Shown here piece after piece: positions 1 to 10,985 of a stretch of DNA of 64,000 bases. The DNA is taken from NCBI GenBank assembly GCA_942486035.1, contig CALNXK010000069.1:1239501-1303500 (forward strand). Direction: 5' to 3'. The position numbers and the translations under genes are program-made. Under the pieces are notes generated by a model. It made no database searches, had not been told where the DNA came from, and was given only the letters and a program-made list of their open reading frames with translations. The first letter of the stretch is position 1. Every line of letters starts with the position of its first letter. The stretch comes from Porites lobata (lineage: Eukaryota; Cnidaria; Anthozoa; Scleractinia; Poritidae).

Positions 1-1149
1 CAAAATATTTTGTTTGTAATGTAAACATGCAGAGAGCAAAAGTGTTTGGGTTTCTTTTGAAACGTTTTGTTTACATAGGATATCTTTAGCTTAGATTTTT
101 CGTCTGATAAGGGACCGTGGAGTTCATAGTCTGCTACATGAGCAAAAAATCCACTCCATGATCGGCGCTTGTGTACGTGTGTTGTTTTAAAAAGGGCAAA
201 ATAAGAGTTTAAAGCCGATAAACTTGTGCAAAGGAGGTCAAACAAATCTTGAAAACATTGAGTTAAATGACCGCTCGAACAAGTGAATTTTTTTGAATGA
301 ATAGCGTAACTCGTCTCCCATGCATGTCATTCGACAGAAAATTCAAAGGAATGCCATAATACAGATGACCAAGCCGTTCGAACGGCCTAATGTCTTCAAC
401 AAACGGGTGACCAAGTCGTTTGAACTGATTGATGTTTCTAACTAACCGGTAGGCTCGCAGCTCTTACAAGGTCGGATCTGATTGGTTCTTGCAATTGTTC
501 GGCGCCGGGCGTGGCAGCCAATCAGAGATCACTATTTCACTGTTTCAGCAGTCGCGTCCTACTCACTGCAACTAACATAACTAAGTCAATGTTAGAGGTC
601 TAGCATCGGTCTACATCAAAGAAATATATTAGTTTTTGTACATCGGACTGTACGCATATTGTTTGAGAGAAAGAAGAAGAGATTGTTCGTTTGTATTGAA
701 GAAGAAGGAGGCTAGAGGAAGAAGAAGAAGGCTTCTCTCAAACACTACGCATAGCTGTGCTAGAAGGCTAAGCTAGAGGAAGAAGACATACGTACCGACG
801 AAGGAGAAGGCTTCTCTCAAAAAATAAGCATAGATGTGGTAGGTATGCTTATCTTTCATGCAGTTGTCTTATACCTCTTCGCTACCTCCTTGTTGTGAGA
901 CTTGACATTTCTCCTTTATTTCGGTTAGGGCTTTCACATACATAAGTTATCATCTGTTTTTAGCGTAGGATGTTCATTGTTAAGTTGAGATGTAGCCTTT
1001 GATTTTGGCGATATATATCCTTAAAGTGATCGCTATACGATCGAGTTACGAGACTTTTGAATTTTTTTTCTTATGAGACTTGTTTTTTCTTTCTTCTAGA
1101 CCAAGACGGATACCAGCATTTGTAGTCTGCCATCGACATCCTGATCTAA
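1..1149. other. Upstream region, no gene seen
   Basis: No coding region is convincing here. A CCAAT box lies at 518-522 next to a GC-rich patch (about 500-515), which could belong to a promoter of the spliced gene that starts at 1150; this is weak. A short sequence, aggcttctctcaaa, occurs twice, at 729-742 and 808-821, within a GAAGAA-rich stretch. Confidence 0.3.
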
Positions 1150-1240
1150 ATGGTAAGCTTTCTACGCACGAAAGTAATCTTCTATTAATTATACACTAGT
1201 CAGTTGCAACCACGACCTCCAACCCTCCGGGGAATAGTGT

Positions 1241-1613
1241 AAAGGCCATCCCCATAAAATGTTTCGTTTCCCATCGCCCGTCCAACCCATTTTTTTGGAA
1301 AAGTAAAAAAATAATAATAATTCCAGAATCACTTGTAAAGAAGCAAGTACCTTAATTTATTAACACACGATCTTCCAGTTGTCTTATTAACCCCAATTGT
1401 CTTAAATTATCATCGACACTTCGTTTTTGTAGCCTTTTTAGACGTTTGATAGTCCTGGTAATATACATCTTTTACCATCTGATTATATCTTGAAGACTAA
1501 ACGTGAGATTTAATATGCAATCATGTGTTCATTCTTTTTTCTTGGCCCGACCGACCGACCCACCTTCACGAGAGGGAGGGCGATGGGAAACGAAATATTT
1601 TATGGGGATGGCC
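1241..1613. repeat. Intronic inverted repeat, MITE-like
   Basis: About 36 bp at 1241-1277 (starting ggccatccccataaaat) recurs inverted at 1577-1613 with roughly one mismatch. The arms enclose about 300 bp inside the first intron of the gene at 1150. No coding region or clear target duplication is visible. A small inverted-repeat transposon is the likeliest reading. Confidence 0.55.
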
Positions 1614-3344
1614 AAAGTATCCTTGTAATTTGAAGGATTTATCCCAGGTCCCAGGGACAGGTTCACATGGTAATTACCCCCCCCTAATAAGCTGTCTGTC
1701 GTCAGATCTCTCCTCCATACAGAAACCAAAAAAAGCCATATATGAACCGACATATTTTAAAAACTTTCAGATACTGATCAAAATGAGTTCATCAGTGATG
1801 ATAAAGATTCATGTACTGGTCTACAAATCATGCATTTTTGGACAAACACGAGTGTACATTTGTATTTTGCTTAAATTTGTTGTATTAGTCACAAATGCTT
1901 GGACTGACACAGCCATATCATAAATAGCATAGCCCAGGAGAATGTTGGGCAGCATCAGTCTCTTATCTTATCAAAGTTGTTAATTCTTCGCAAGGGAGTG
2001 GCAAAATTACCTTTTAAACTCTGCTTAGTTTCCATTGAAAGTCACAGCCTTCATCAAAGCTTGACATCATTGATCATCATTGATAGATGTGTGTAGCTGT
2101 AAATTTTAGCATTCTTGTTTAATAGAAGTTTGCCCATCCTCTCCTCCCAGCTGTTACGTCTGTCTCTTTCTTCTAATTCCTTGCTACTGCTGCCTTCTCC
2201 GTCCAGTTTTTATTCACTTTGCCTTTTGCTTTGTGTTTAGTGTACTTACGTTTTGGGGGGAAATTTTCGCAAACATCCAAATGATTGTTAAATTATCTCT
2301 AACAATGTAAAATCTTTTCTCTGAGTTGCTTAACTGAATCATGCTCGTTTGCTTGTAAGCCAAGTGTCAAAGAACACTGATGTAACTGGTTGTTTAGGGT
2401 TGAATATAGCCTGTGTGACAAGTGCAATAAGGGGAATAGTTTTTAACTTGTACTTTTAACGGTACTTTTCTTTCTCAGCTTAGAGTTATTTATTTTTATC
2501 TGCTTGGCGCCCCACCCAAAGTCTCAGTGTTAATGTGATAGTCTTAATATTATTTGGACCCCTTATTTAGATAGCCATATTATTTATAATACATTATTTT
2601 TCTTTCACTTTATAGGCTTCTTGTGAGCGAGGCAAGGGCAAATGTCCCAACTTTCCTTTCGGATATGCCAATCGGTATAAAGAGCCCAAGTGTACCAATT
2701 GTGGTTTCTATTTGGGAGGCACTTTTATTCCCTATAACCCCAAGAAACCCAAAATGGACATACCATTGTGCACTTCAGTTATTGTTGGTCCATGGAGCGT
2801 CTACTCGTGCAAGACCAGTAACCATGACGACAGATGTCTCGTCATCAAGGACTGTAGATATGATTCTCCAAGCACTATTTGCTTACACCACCTGTGCAAA
2901 CAAGCCCGTGCGGTGATGGTGAACAGCAGTTCTTCTTCTCTATTCACATGTGAAGACCATTGAATCTGCTGTTCAACCAGAAAAACGGTACTTTGATTTT
3001 CCTGACTTGCAGGTATAGCAGTGTGGTGACACAATGAGGAGTGATTTGTTGAAACTCAAGGAGTTATCAGGAAATCTACCATTAGCTGTGAAAGTTTCTC
3101 CTTTAATGATCTGTGTCTTTGGACATGTCTCATCAAATAATCCTGCTGGGTACTGCCATGGGAAGGTGCAGGAAGATGCCCACAGATAATGTTCCAAGGA
3201 CTGCAAAACATTTGTTGCAAAGGCAAAACAAAACAAAGCCAAAAATATATGCATACACGTTCATATATTAATTAGCCTTGGGATCATATCTAATGAGACT
3301 TTTGACAAGACTACATCTATTGCAGCATATGCTTCTAGATAGAT

Positions 3345-3470
3345 AGAATCCATGTCATCATCAACAGAATCAGCATCTGCTTCTGGATCAATCGAATCCT
3401 CTCCATCAGCATTAGAATCAGCATCTGCTTCTGGATCGATGGAATCCATGTCATCATCAACAGAATCAGG
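3345..3470 (+). repeat. Ser/Glu-coding tandem repeat
   Basis: Two imperfect copies of a roughly 70-bp unit encode ESASASGS-type peptides in the plus frame (gaatcagcatctgcttctgg at about 3368 and 3415). The minus strand also stays open and would give an Asp/Ala-rich peptide. The plus frame is preferred because it is continuous with the decayed Cys-rich gene. Confidence 0.6.
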
Positions 3471-3723
3471 ACCAATCAGTACAAATAGCACTGATAATTC
3501 TTTAGATACTGGCAGCCGTTTATCAACTGTTCAACTGAACATGAAGAGATCCCTACCCCTACAAATACCCAGTGCTGTCATTGGCCAGGCACATTCCATG
3601 GATATCAAGGGATGGCCTCCATCACTTTCACCCTCTTTCTTTACTTGCAGTTTAGCAATAGTCCATTGTCTGAACCAGAGTCATCCAGGCCAAAGAGGAG
3701 ACGCCATAGTTTTGACTAATTAA

Positions 3724-4754
3724 TTCCTGGGCTAATAATAATAGATGAGCTAGCGAGAAGTAGTTTACACTATTCCTCAATGATAGTCTTATTCAATTTC
3801 AGTTGTCCATGGTACCTCAAATATTATATGTTCTTTCCATCATGCAAGCAGCACGGAAAAATAGTTTTGCTTTCTTTGAATAAAATGTACATGTAACACA
3901 TAGCCGAGGTGATCCATGGCGTTTATTTGTAGTATTTGCACCAAACTACTTCACCTCATTTAATTGACGTAAAAACATGTACAGCTTTAGTTCCAGTAGC
4001 TTAGGAACAACCAATTCAGTAAAAACTGTTGAAGTAGAGTAATGAGGAGTAACGTTCTGCTGATGAATTCCACACAGCTTGTAACAGTCCTACTCAGGAC
4101 TACTTTCACCCGGTCGATTCTACTCAACCTACTTATGAGAGTAACGTTCTTGCTAAACCAAAATTTCGGCGAAACTTGGCATTAGAAATTGAGCTGCGCA
4201 ATTCTAATTCAACTCCCAACATTGTTGGGTGGTACTTCAATATTGCTTCCGTTTGCACTCCCTGTAATCACTAGTGTTGCGAGTTGTAGGGTCCCCTTGT
4301 GCCTATAGCATAATACTTAACTAATAGAGATGGACCTTGTGAGAGTAAGCTTTTCAGACAGGCCAAAATCAGGATACCAGAAGCTTTCATCGTAATAAAG
4401 TATAGTAAGGCCTGGGTCAGACGCTGAAGTTTTCATGAACCGACCCTAATACATTGAGTTAAGTACATGAAAAGGTCGACGTCTGAATCAATTAGAAACG
4501 CCTGTTTAATTCGAATAGGTTCGGCTCATGAAAAGTTTGGCGTCTGAACCAGGCCTAAGGATCAGAAAATGCCCACTTTTAAAAAGTAAGCTTCATAACA
4601 TAAGTCTTATAAAATTATTTCTCATATTAGGAGCAGAGAAAATAAGAGCCCAATCTCCGAGCTTTAAATGAGACGTAGCCAGTGTACATTGTTTAGGTTT
4701 TATCTAGGATCTTTAGGAAATTGAAACTAACGTGCAGTAAAGGAAGTCAAGTTG
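3724..4754. other. 3' flank and unassigned sequence
   Basis: A possible polyadenylation signal AATAAA lies at 3879-3884, about 160 bp after the decayed Cys-rich gene. I see no coding or repeat structure in the rest. Confidence 0.35.
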
Positions 4755-5147
4755 CATAATAATAAAAATGATAATAAATACATTCTTATATGGCGCATTT
4801 ACAAACCTCAATACACCTTCAATAATTTACAAACCGAAAACAAAATCAAAATCCTTATCTAATTAAGTTTACCATAATGCTTACTACAATAAAAAAGCTT
4901 TCCTAAAAAGATGAGTTTGCAACTTGTTGTTAAAACAGATTACAGTCTTGGCATTCTTAATGTTCCACAAGTTCGGTGCCACAAAAGAAAAAGCTCTACA
5001 CCTGAAGTTTTCAGTTTTAGCTTTTTGAGGACAGCGTAGTGAACGTGACCCTGATCTTAAAGTTTGTGACGGTTGGTACAGTACAATAGCCTGTCTGCAA
5101 GAGAACGTGAGTGTCGGCATGAAGAGGGTGAAAACCAAAGTGTTCAT
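4755..5147 (-). mobile_element. LINE 3' end (CR1/L2-like), truncated
   Basis: The minus strand from 5147 to 4884 encodes a typical LINE ORF2 C-terminus: a basic segment (LRSGSRSLRCPQ), then RAFSFVAPNLWN and a short basic end FRKAFLL. The AT-rich 3' tail continues to about 4755 with ATAATAA-like repeats. The reverse transcriptase core and endonuclease are absent, so this is a 5'-truncated copy. Confidence 0.65.
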
Positions 5148-5869
5148 TCAAGATCCTTTCAATCCAGTGCTGTTCACGGAAAATGTAGAGAGACATGTCG
5201 ATGTGTGCTATATTATTTGTGCCCTAACCAGCTTGAACTACCGTTTAAGATATCTTAGAGCTTGAAGAAGGTGATGTTGTTCTTCACTTTGATGTGCTTC
5301 AACATGCCAATGAAGTTGTCACTATTGAAGAGGCAGCTGAGACAGCTGAGCTGACAGAAACTGCAAATAGAAGGTAACACAAGTAAACAAATATGAAGAA
5401 CAATGACAAAACATTTTGGGGAATCAAGGGAAGAGCACAAATGTTTTTGGGATCAAGGGAACCTGAGGTCAAAACAGTTTAGGGAAAAGTGGTTTTATTA
5501 ATAGGGAACAGGAGATAAAATAAAAAAAAAACATTAAGGGATCATGGGAACATGCCCCCCTGGGAGGGACTAATCCCTATAACAACCTACATGAACTGTG
5601 ATTTAAAAAAAGACAGATGAGGGACGTTCGAGACGATGCATACACCTAGTAAAACAAAAGACGCTTTAGCAAAGCGCCAACAACTCAGGACGCACCAACG
5701 AAAGTCCTGTCAAAAAGCAACAAAGAGATCAGAAAGATGAAGGCGAAAAGGCGGGATAAATTGAAAATGAAATGCCCAAATAGCACAAATAGCGCGTGTT
5801 TTAGGTTCCATTCTTGATGGGAAACTACTCAACCTCCTGGTGAGTAGGCTAGAGGCGAAGATCGAATGT

Positions 5870-6870
5870 AAAATCGAAGAGCCTGAAAACAAGTTTCAGA
5901 AGATAAAAGATGAAATCAAAGAGTTCAAGGAAGACGTTAATGACAGCATCAACCACGTAGAACACGTGCTAAGAAATTAAATCCTTGGCACATGACAAAA
6001 TGCAAGATGGACGCGTGTTTCTGAGCTCCGATAATAATCTTACTTTCTGACTGACTATTATCAACATGGTTAACAAAACTATCAAGCTCATAAAAAGGAA
6101 AATGATGACCTTAAAAGCCAAATATCAGTTCTTACGAAAGAAATTCGAGATTGGAAAGCATTAGTCGAGAATCACCAGTGGCAAATGGAACAGCAGAACA
6201 ATGGCGCCTCGGGTTCCCTGAAGGACATGGAAAACAGCATGGACTTTGTAAGTGAACAATATGACGGGTTTCCAGCTTTCCAGAAGGCAGTGTCCACAAG
6301 ACTTAAGGAACTTTCAGCCTCACTCAATACTATCTCTAAGAAGGTAAACGACCTAGCGCAAGCCATCGACAACTTGGAAGCCTACAGCTATTGGTATAAC
6401 CTAAAGCTCGTAGGAATACCTGAGCTACCTGACGAGACTGCGACGGCAACGGCCAACGTCTGTGTCCTCGGTGCTAGTGTTACCACCAATGACATCGATA
6501 TAGCACATCGTGTTCCGAAGAGATCTACAAGGAGTGAAGACGAGAGGTCTTCGCACAACACCATCATATGCAAATTTACCCGTCGGTTACCCCTTCAAGA
6601 GATAATGCAGCAAAGAGTTTGAATCTCCACGATACATCCTTCTGAAATTGGTTTGCCATATGATGTGCTTTTAATCTCAGCAAGAATTTTCGAAAACTTA
6701 ATGCCAAACCTACAACAGCTACTCTACGAATCAGAAAAAGTGTCAACAACAATTAAAATTTAAATTTTGCTGGGCCAAAAATGGAGCTTTCCTCATGAGA
6801 GAAACCGGTACGTCTCCGATCTTCAAGCTGTAATCTATGGATGATTTAGCGAACTTAAGCTCTGGCTCAG
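5870..6870 (+). mobile_element. LINE ORF1 remnant
   Basis: A Lys/Glu-rich, coiled-coil-like segment (about 5880-5978) is followed by an open frame (6185-6622) with the LINE ORF1 signature LEAYSYWYNLKLVGIPELP and DIDIAHRVPKRS. Homologous-looking coding continues out of frame to about 6870 (FCWAKNG). ORF1 proteins of this type bind RNA and act as nucleic-acid chaperones in the LINE RNP. At least two frame breaks show that it is not functional. It probably pairs with the endonuclease ORF that begins just downstream. Confidence 0.6.
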
Positions 6871-6989
6871 CGCCTTAAACTGCACTATGGATATGTATAT
6901 TAAGTGATGTGTTATGGACGAATATTTGCATCGTACGGACAAACAATCTCAGGTATGCTAAATGCATTATTAATTATTCTTCTTTTCAT

Positions 6990-7343
6990 GTCCTTGCGTG
7001 ACAAAAGAGTAGAGAGAGAAAACAAACTACTTCTTAAGGAACTACCTTACTATGGGTGCAAAGATCTTGCTTCTGCACTTCTGCAATTTAATAATTTGCT
7101 CACATCCGCTCTGTCCAGAAATCAACTTGACAAATTGAATAGCTTATTTGACCTTGACCTCTTTAATTTGAATGTACCTACAGTTCAACAGGTCAAAGTC
7201 AGCAGCAATCATAGCCACTTTAGATGTAACTACTTTTCACCTCATAATTTCCTCAGGCAAAAACATAGGCTAGCTCAGTCTGACAACCTTTTCTCTATCT
7301 TCTATAATAATATTTGAAGTCTTAGCAAGACCCTTGAAAACCT
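6990..7343 (+). mobile_element. LINE ORF2 N-terminus, 5' of a nested insertion
   Basis: The frame ends SDNLFSIFYNNI, TGA, then SLSKTLENL, and resumes at 8173 as LQNHLLNQLDTHFSIIGVSETRI. This is the start of an APE-type endonuclease as in CR1-like LINEs. The TGA (7315-7317) stands where NNIRSL is usual, so CGA-to-TGA at a CpG is likely. The ORF is interrupted at 7343 by the LINE copy at 7344-8172. Confidence 0.7.
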
Positions 7344-8172
7344 TTAAATTCTGTAAGTAGTTTTAAATATTTGGGAGTTATGTTGTCTTCAACTTTCACA
7401 TGGTCCGACCATATTGAGTATATTTCATGTAAGGTTAATAAAAACCTTGGTCTTCTACGTAGGATTAAGTATTATTTACCTTATGATGCCCGGTTACTTT
7501 TTTATAATAGCTTAGTGCTACCTATTTTTGATTATGCTGATTTAGTCTGGGGTGACAAGGACAATGTCTCACTTATGAAGGAATTGCAAATTCTCCAAAA
7601 CAAAGCAGCTAAGTTGATATTAGATAGATCACCTCACTCCTCATCCACCGATGCATTGATTGTCTTGAGATGGCTGAATCTTGAAGAACGTAGGAAATGT
7701 CATCGATGTATATATGCATACAAGTGTATTATTGGCCAACTTAATCATTCTTTGGACATTGTAAGAAAGAGTGATATACATTCCTACAATACGCGCAATA
7801 ACGATACTATCAAGCTCCCCAAAATTAAATATAATTGGGGAAAACAACGTTCGCGGTACCACTGTTTCAAAGACTTTAATGAATTAGAGAGAACTGTAAG
7901 AAACTCAGCAAGTTTTCCAATTTTTAAGAAGTGTCTTTTTTCTGCTTTTTATAATTGAGTACTTGTAGTGTGTATGTTTTAATTATTTCTGTAACTCGAT
8001 TTTAGCTTGAATTTTTTTTTTTTTTGTTTTTTTTTTTTGTATCATATATATCGATTTTAGCTTAACCTTTTTATATTTTAATTGTATTATATAATATACA
8101 TCTCGTAATTAGGACCTCTATGTAAACCACTCTTGTGATGGAGCATCCTATTAAAAGATTGTTATTATTATT
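7344..8172 (+). mobile_element. Nested 5'-truncated LINE copy with target duplication
   Basis: A LINE 3' end has inserted into the endonuclease of another LINE. It starts inside the region after the RT core (FKYLGVMLSSTFTWSDHIEYIS). It contains the C-terminal segment with LGLLRRIKYYLP and LVLPIFDYADLVWG, stops at 7956-7958, and has a 3' UTR with poly-T runs ending in a TTATTATTATTA tail. The 5-bp sequence AACCT at 7339-7343 repeats at 8173-8177 as the target-site duplication, and the host frame resumes immediately. The open frame is about 195 codons without a break, so this copy is younger than its host. Confidence 0.85.
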
Positions 8173-9250
8173 AACCTCCAGAATCATCTACTTAATCAGC
8201 TTGATACCCATTTCAGTATAATTGGAGTATCTGAAACTAGGATAGTTAAGGATAAAGTATTACTTTTCAATCCAAATTTACCTGGCTACAATTTTGACCA
8301 TGTACCAACCCCTCTATCAGCTGGAGGTGTTGGGCTTTACATAAATGAGCTTATCCCCTACAGAATTCTAGAAAAGGAATCTACATCATTCAAGCCTTGT
8401 GGTGTGAATTAAACATGCGCAAAGGAAAAAATATCATTTGTGGAGTGGTATAAAGGCAGCACAATTGTCCAGATCGTTTCCCAGATTATCAGTATCTGTC
8501 AAGCAAACTTGAAACTCTATGCGCCTGAAATAAATTATGAAATTATCCTACTTGGTGACTTCAATATAGATCTCCTTTAAGTTGAGAGCTGGAGTTACAG
8601 CCAAAACCTTTTTGAAACTTTACAAAGTATATCTCTGCTTCAAACTATCGACAAGCCCACAAGGTCTTATGGTAGCTCTGCTACCTTCATTGATAAAATT
8701 TTCATTAATAGCCTGGATAAGTTTGTACTTAGTGGTAACATTGTGTCTGACATCAGTGACCATTACTCACAGGTTTGCTTCCTGTCTAGCAACCTTAAGA
8801 GAATTTTTAATAGTAGAATCCGCAACAGGATCTTTCATCATTTAACCAAACTGATTTTAACAATGACCTCGAGCTAATCACCTGGCCCCCTAACTCTTAC
8901 GCTGACTGTGCATTTAATGTCTTTTGCAACGAACTTAACAGACTAGTTGATAAGCATGCACCTTTTAAAACAGTATCTAGACGTAAAGCTAAGCAGATGG
9001 CAAAGCCTTGGATAACCAAAGGCTTACTCACCTCTATACGTAAGAAAAACAAGTTATGCCACGATGGTCTACGGGATGAGTACAAATTGTATCTTGTTAA
9101 CTCGTTTAAGTAAAAGGAATTACTACAACTCCTTTTTCGAACTAAATCTTAATAATATGAAGGCAAACTGGGAAGGGATTAATAACCTTATATCTTCCTC
9201 CAAGGAGAAAGTAAACCCGATCAAATCCAAGTCAGGATTTTTGAGATTCA
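8173..9250 (+). mobile_element. LINE ORF2 endonuclease and linker remnant
   Basis: This continues the element cut by the insertion at 7344-8172. Visible APE-endonuclease motifs are SETRI, GDFNID (about 8550-8575) and SDISDHYSQV (about 8750-8772). They are followed by the linker before the RT (KPWITKGLLTSIRKKNKL, then YYNSF and ANWEGINNLI). Several stops and frameshifts break the frame. Homology ends near 9250, before any RT motif, so the reverse transcriptase is missing. Confidence 0.7.
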
Positions 9251-9429
9251 CAATCTTTTTGGGAAAGGATTTGAAAGAGTATTTTTGACAAGTGGTTTTC
9301 CGAACAAAAATGGTACACAATAGATGCCGTACATTTATGACATTGTAACTGAACCTATATTGGTGGCGCCTTAACTTTGAACCATTAGTTACGTGTATCA
9401 TTCCATGTTTGTCATCATTTACATTAGCC

Positions 9430-9570
9430 TGAGAAAACAGACGATATTTTGCGACGCCATCACTGGTTTGCCTGCGAAATAACGTCTGAGAAACACCTGA
9501 AGAAACTCCATACTGATGACGTGTCCCTACCCAGATCTGGGTAGTGTTTCTGATTGGTTGAAGCAAATTT
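9430..9570. repeat. MITE-like palindromic segment
   Basis: The segment carries a perfect palindrome CTACCCAGATCTGGGTAG (about 9527-9544) preceded by gatgacgtgtc and followed by a gattggttgaagc stretch. This resembles abundant short inverted-repeat elements that I associate with anthozoans. Only one arm is seen, so this is probably a fragment. The family assignment is from recognition only. Confidence 0.4.
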
Positions 9571-9635
9571 CCCTTGAAGCATGCGCGCTCTGTGCAAAAG
9601 CTTGTGAAAGCTGTGTTCCATTAGTTCAGAATAAA

Positions 9636-9925
9636 ATGGCGGCAGAAAGCTGCGTGTTGTGCATCAACACGATAGAAGATACTTCGTCAAGATACATATT
9701 ACACGCCAAAACAAAAAGCAGTTTAGAAGGAATAAATTTGAGAAGTGAATTACCGTTTGAAGTGAAGTTATCAGAGACGAGAGAAGTAAAGTATTTGTGC
9801 CAGACTTGCCTTTGACTTCTAAAAAAAGGAAAGGACTTTTGGAAAACCTTAAACACGTGGAGAGTCAACTGCAGTTTCAACAAAGACCTTCGGAAAGCTC
9901 ACAGATTGCTGATAGCACACCATAA
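9636..9925 (+). pseudogene. CxxC...CxxC zinc-binding fragment, frameshifted
   Basis: An ATG at 9636 opens a frame reading MAAESCVLC, then about 45 residues, then CQTC, which is compatible with a small treble-clef or AD-like zinc-binding domain. The frame closes at 9815. The next frame continues coherently (KKRKGLLENLKH, then VESQLQFQQRPSESS) to a stop at 9923-9925, so a one-base shift near 9812 is likely. It could be the N-terminus of a zinc-finger or transposon-derived gene. I do not recognise a specific family. Confidence 0.4.
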
Positions 9926-10800
9926 AGACGTCAATAATGCCTTCATTTCCGGAGAACCTGTCACTCGTCCCACAGTCAAAACAGATTTATACGACGCGGT
10001 TGAATTTGGGATTTCCGGTATTTCCTACGTCTTCAACTTGCCCTCAATCCTGCAGTAGTGAACAGCAGTATAGGCCCTGGTTGTTCAATGTTGGATATTG
10101 CTTACCAACGAAAAAATCACAATCCAGCAGATGAGTATCAGGCAAATTAATTGCATTACCCGGCCGTTTTGAACAACTGGGGACTGGTAAAAACTCATGT
10201 CAGTGCTGGGGTGTACCAACGAAGTTCTAACCAGCACATGCTCTCACTCAGTAAAAGTTAATTTCCTTAGGGTTTATTTAAGTATATGGGGGCAGGGGGG
10301 CGGGGGTGACAACTCTAACAGGGTCTGTTTTACGACAAAAATTCTACCAGGATCGAAGACAGCCAGTATGGGTAAGTTCAGGACCCTGGCAACGAAGACC
10401 ATAGCAAATACAAGAATCACTCCTAGAGGAGAGAGGCTAGGAGAATTTCTTAAAACACCACGGTCTTAACAAAAGCCTTGATGAATTCCAGTTCACATTA
10501 GTCATAACTCCACTCACTGAAGGCATGTTTGGCGTCTACAACCAAGGCGAAGTGGTTTCTTCTACACTTGAATGTTTATCTCTTCTCCCGCAGTGCACTG
10601 GAATGCACAATGAGATCTGCAATGGGGCTTAAATTTAACAGCAAGAGGGAAACACGCTATAACCATAAAGATGATTGTAAAATTCCCAACATACACACCT
10701 TCATCAAGAAAAGTCCACGGTTAAAGAAAGAAGCAGCAGAAATGCCTTTCACATCAGGACTCCGATCTTGTCAATTTTAATAACCTGCTTGTAAATAAAC
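9926..10800. other. Unassigned sequence
   Basis: Short open frames occur (for example 10197-10469 and 10529-10780), but none has a recognisable domain. A G-rich run (ggggcggggg) lies near 10290-10306. Confidence 0.3.
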
Positions 10801-10985
10801 CAATAAACCCTTGGCTGAAGTCAAACACACAAGAAACTGCCGACAAAAGAAAAGAGAGCAGCAGGAAGAACATTGAAAGAGCCAGCCGACAGGTCAACAG
10901 AGGTCAGCATAGAAAGGCACTGAAAGCAGCGTAGTCAGAGTTGTTGGCCATTGGGTGACCCAAGTAGGCTAAGAGCACTCAGTGA
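10800..10985 (+). mobile_element. Possible LINE linker fragment
   Basis: A short plus-strand stretch encodes RKNIERASRQVNRGQHRKAL, resembling the linker before the RT domain in some cnidarian LINEs. It is broken by stops and has no flanking RT motif. The call rests on pattern resemblance only. Confidence 0.3.

Larger units (their letters stand above)
1150..3723 (+). pseudogene. Spliced Cys-rich cnidarian family gene, decayed
   Basis: Exon 1 carries only ATG (1150-1152) followed by a donor GTAAGC. The intron runs 1153-2615 and ends TTTATAG. Exon 2 opens in frame with a Cys-rich module (CERGKGKCPNFPFGY, then CTNCGFYLGG) and continues to TGA at 2961-2963. A one-base shift restores homology-like coding at 2962, and that frame runs to 3723 through three stops (TAG near 3016, TAA near 3187, TAG at 3340-3342). 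It includes a second Cys module (CSKDCK) and a Ser/Glu-rich repeat. I recognise the layout as an expanded uncharacterised anthozoan family; its function is unknown to me. A last exon could instead begin at 3651 after TTACTTGCAG and end PKRRRHSFD at 3719. It reads as a pseudogene unless the assembly has errors. Confidence 0.6.

Noticed and set aside
509..600. Defined promoter of the gene at 1150
   Set aside because: Only a CCAAT box and a GC-rich patch are visible; there is no firm start-site evidence.
3261..3491. Minus-strand Asp-rich open frame
   Set aside because: It is the complement of the Ser/Glu-coding repeat. The plus frame is continuous with the Cys-rich gene, so the minus frame is taken as a shadow.
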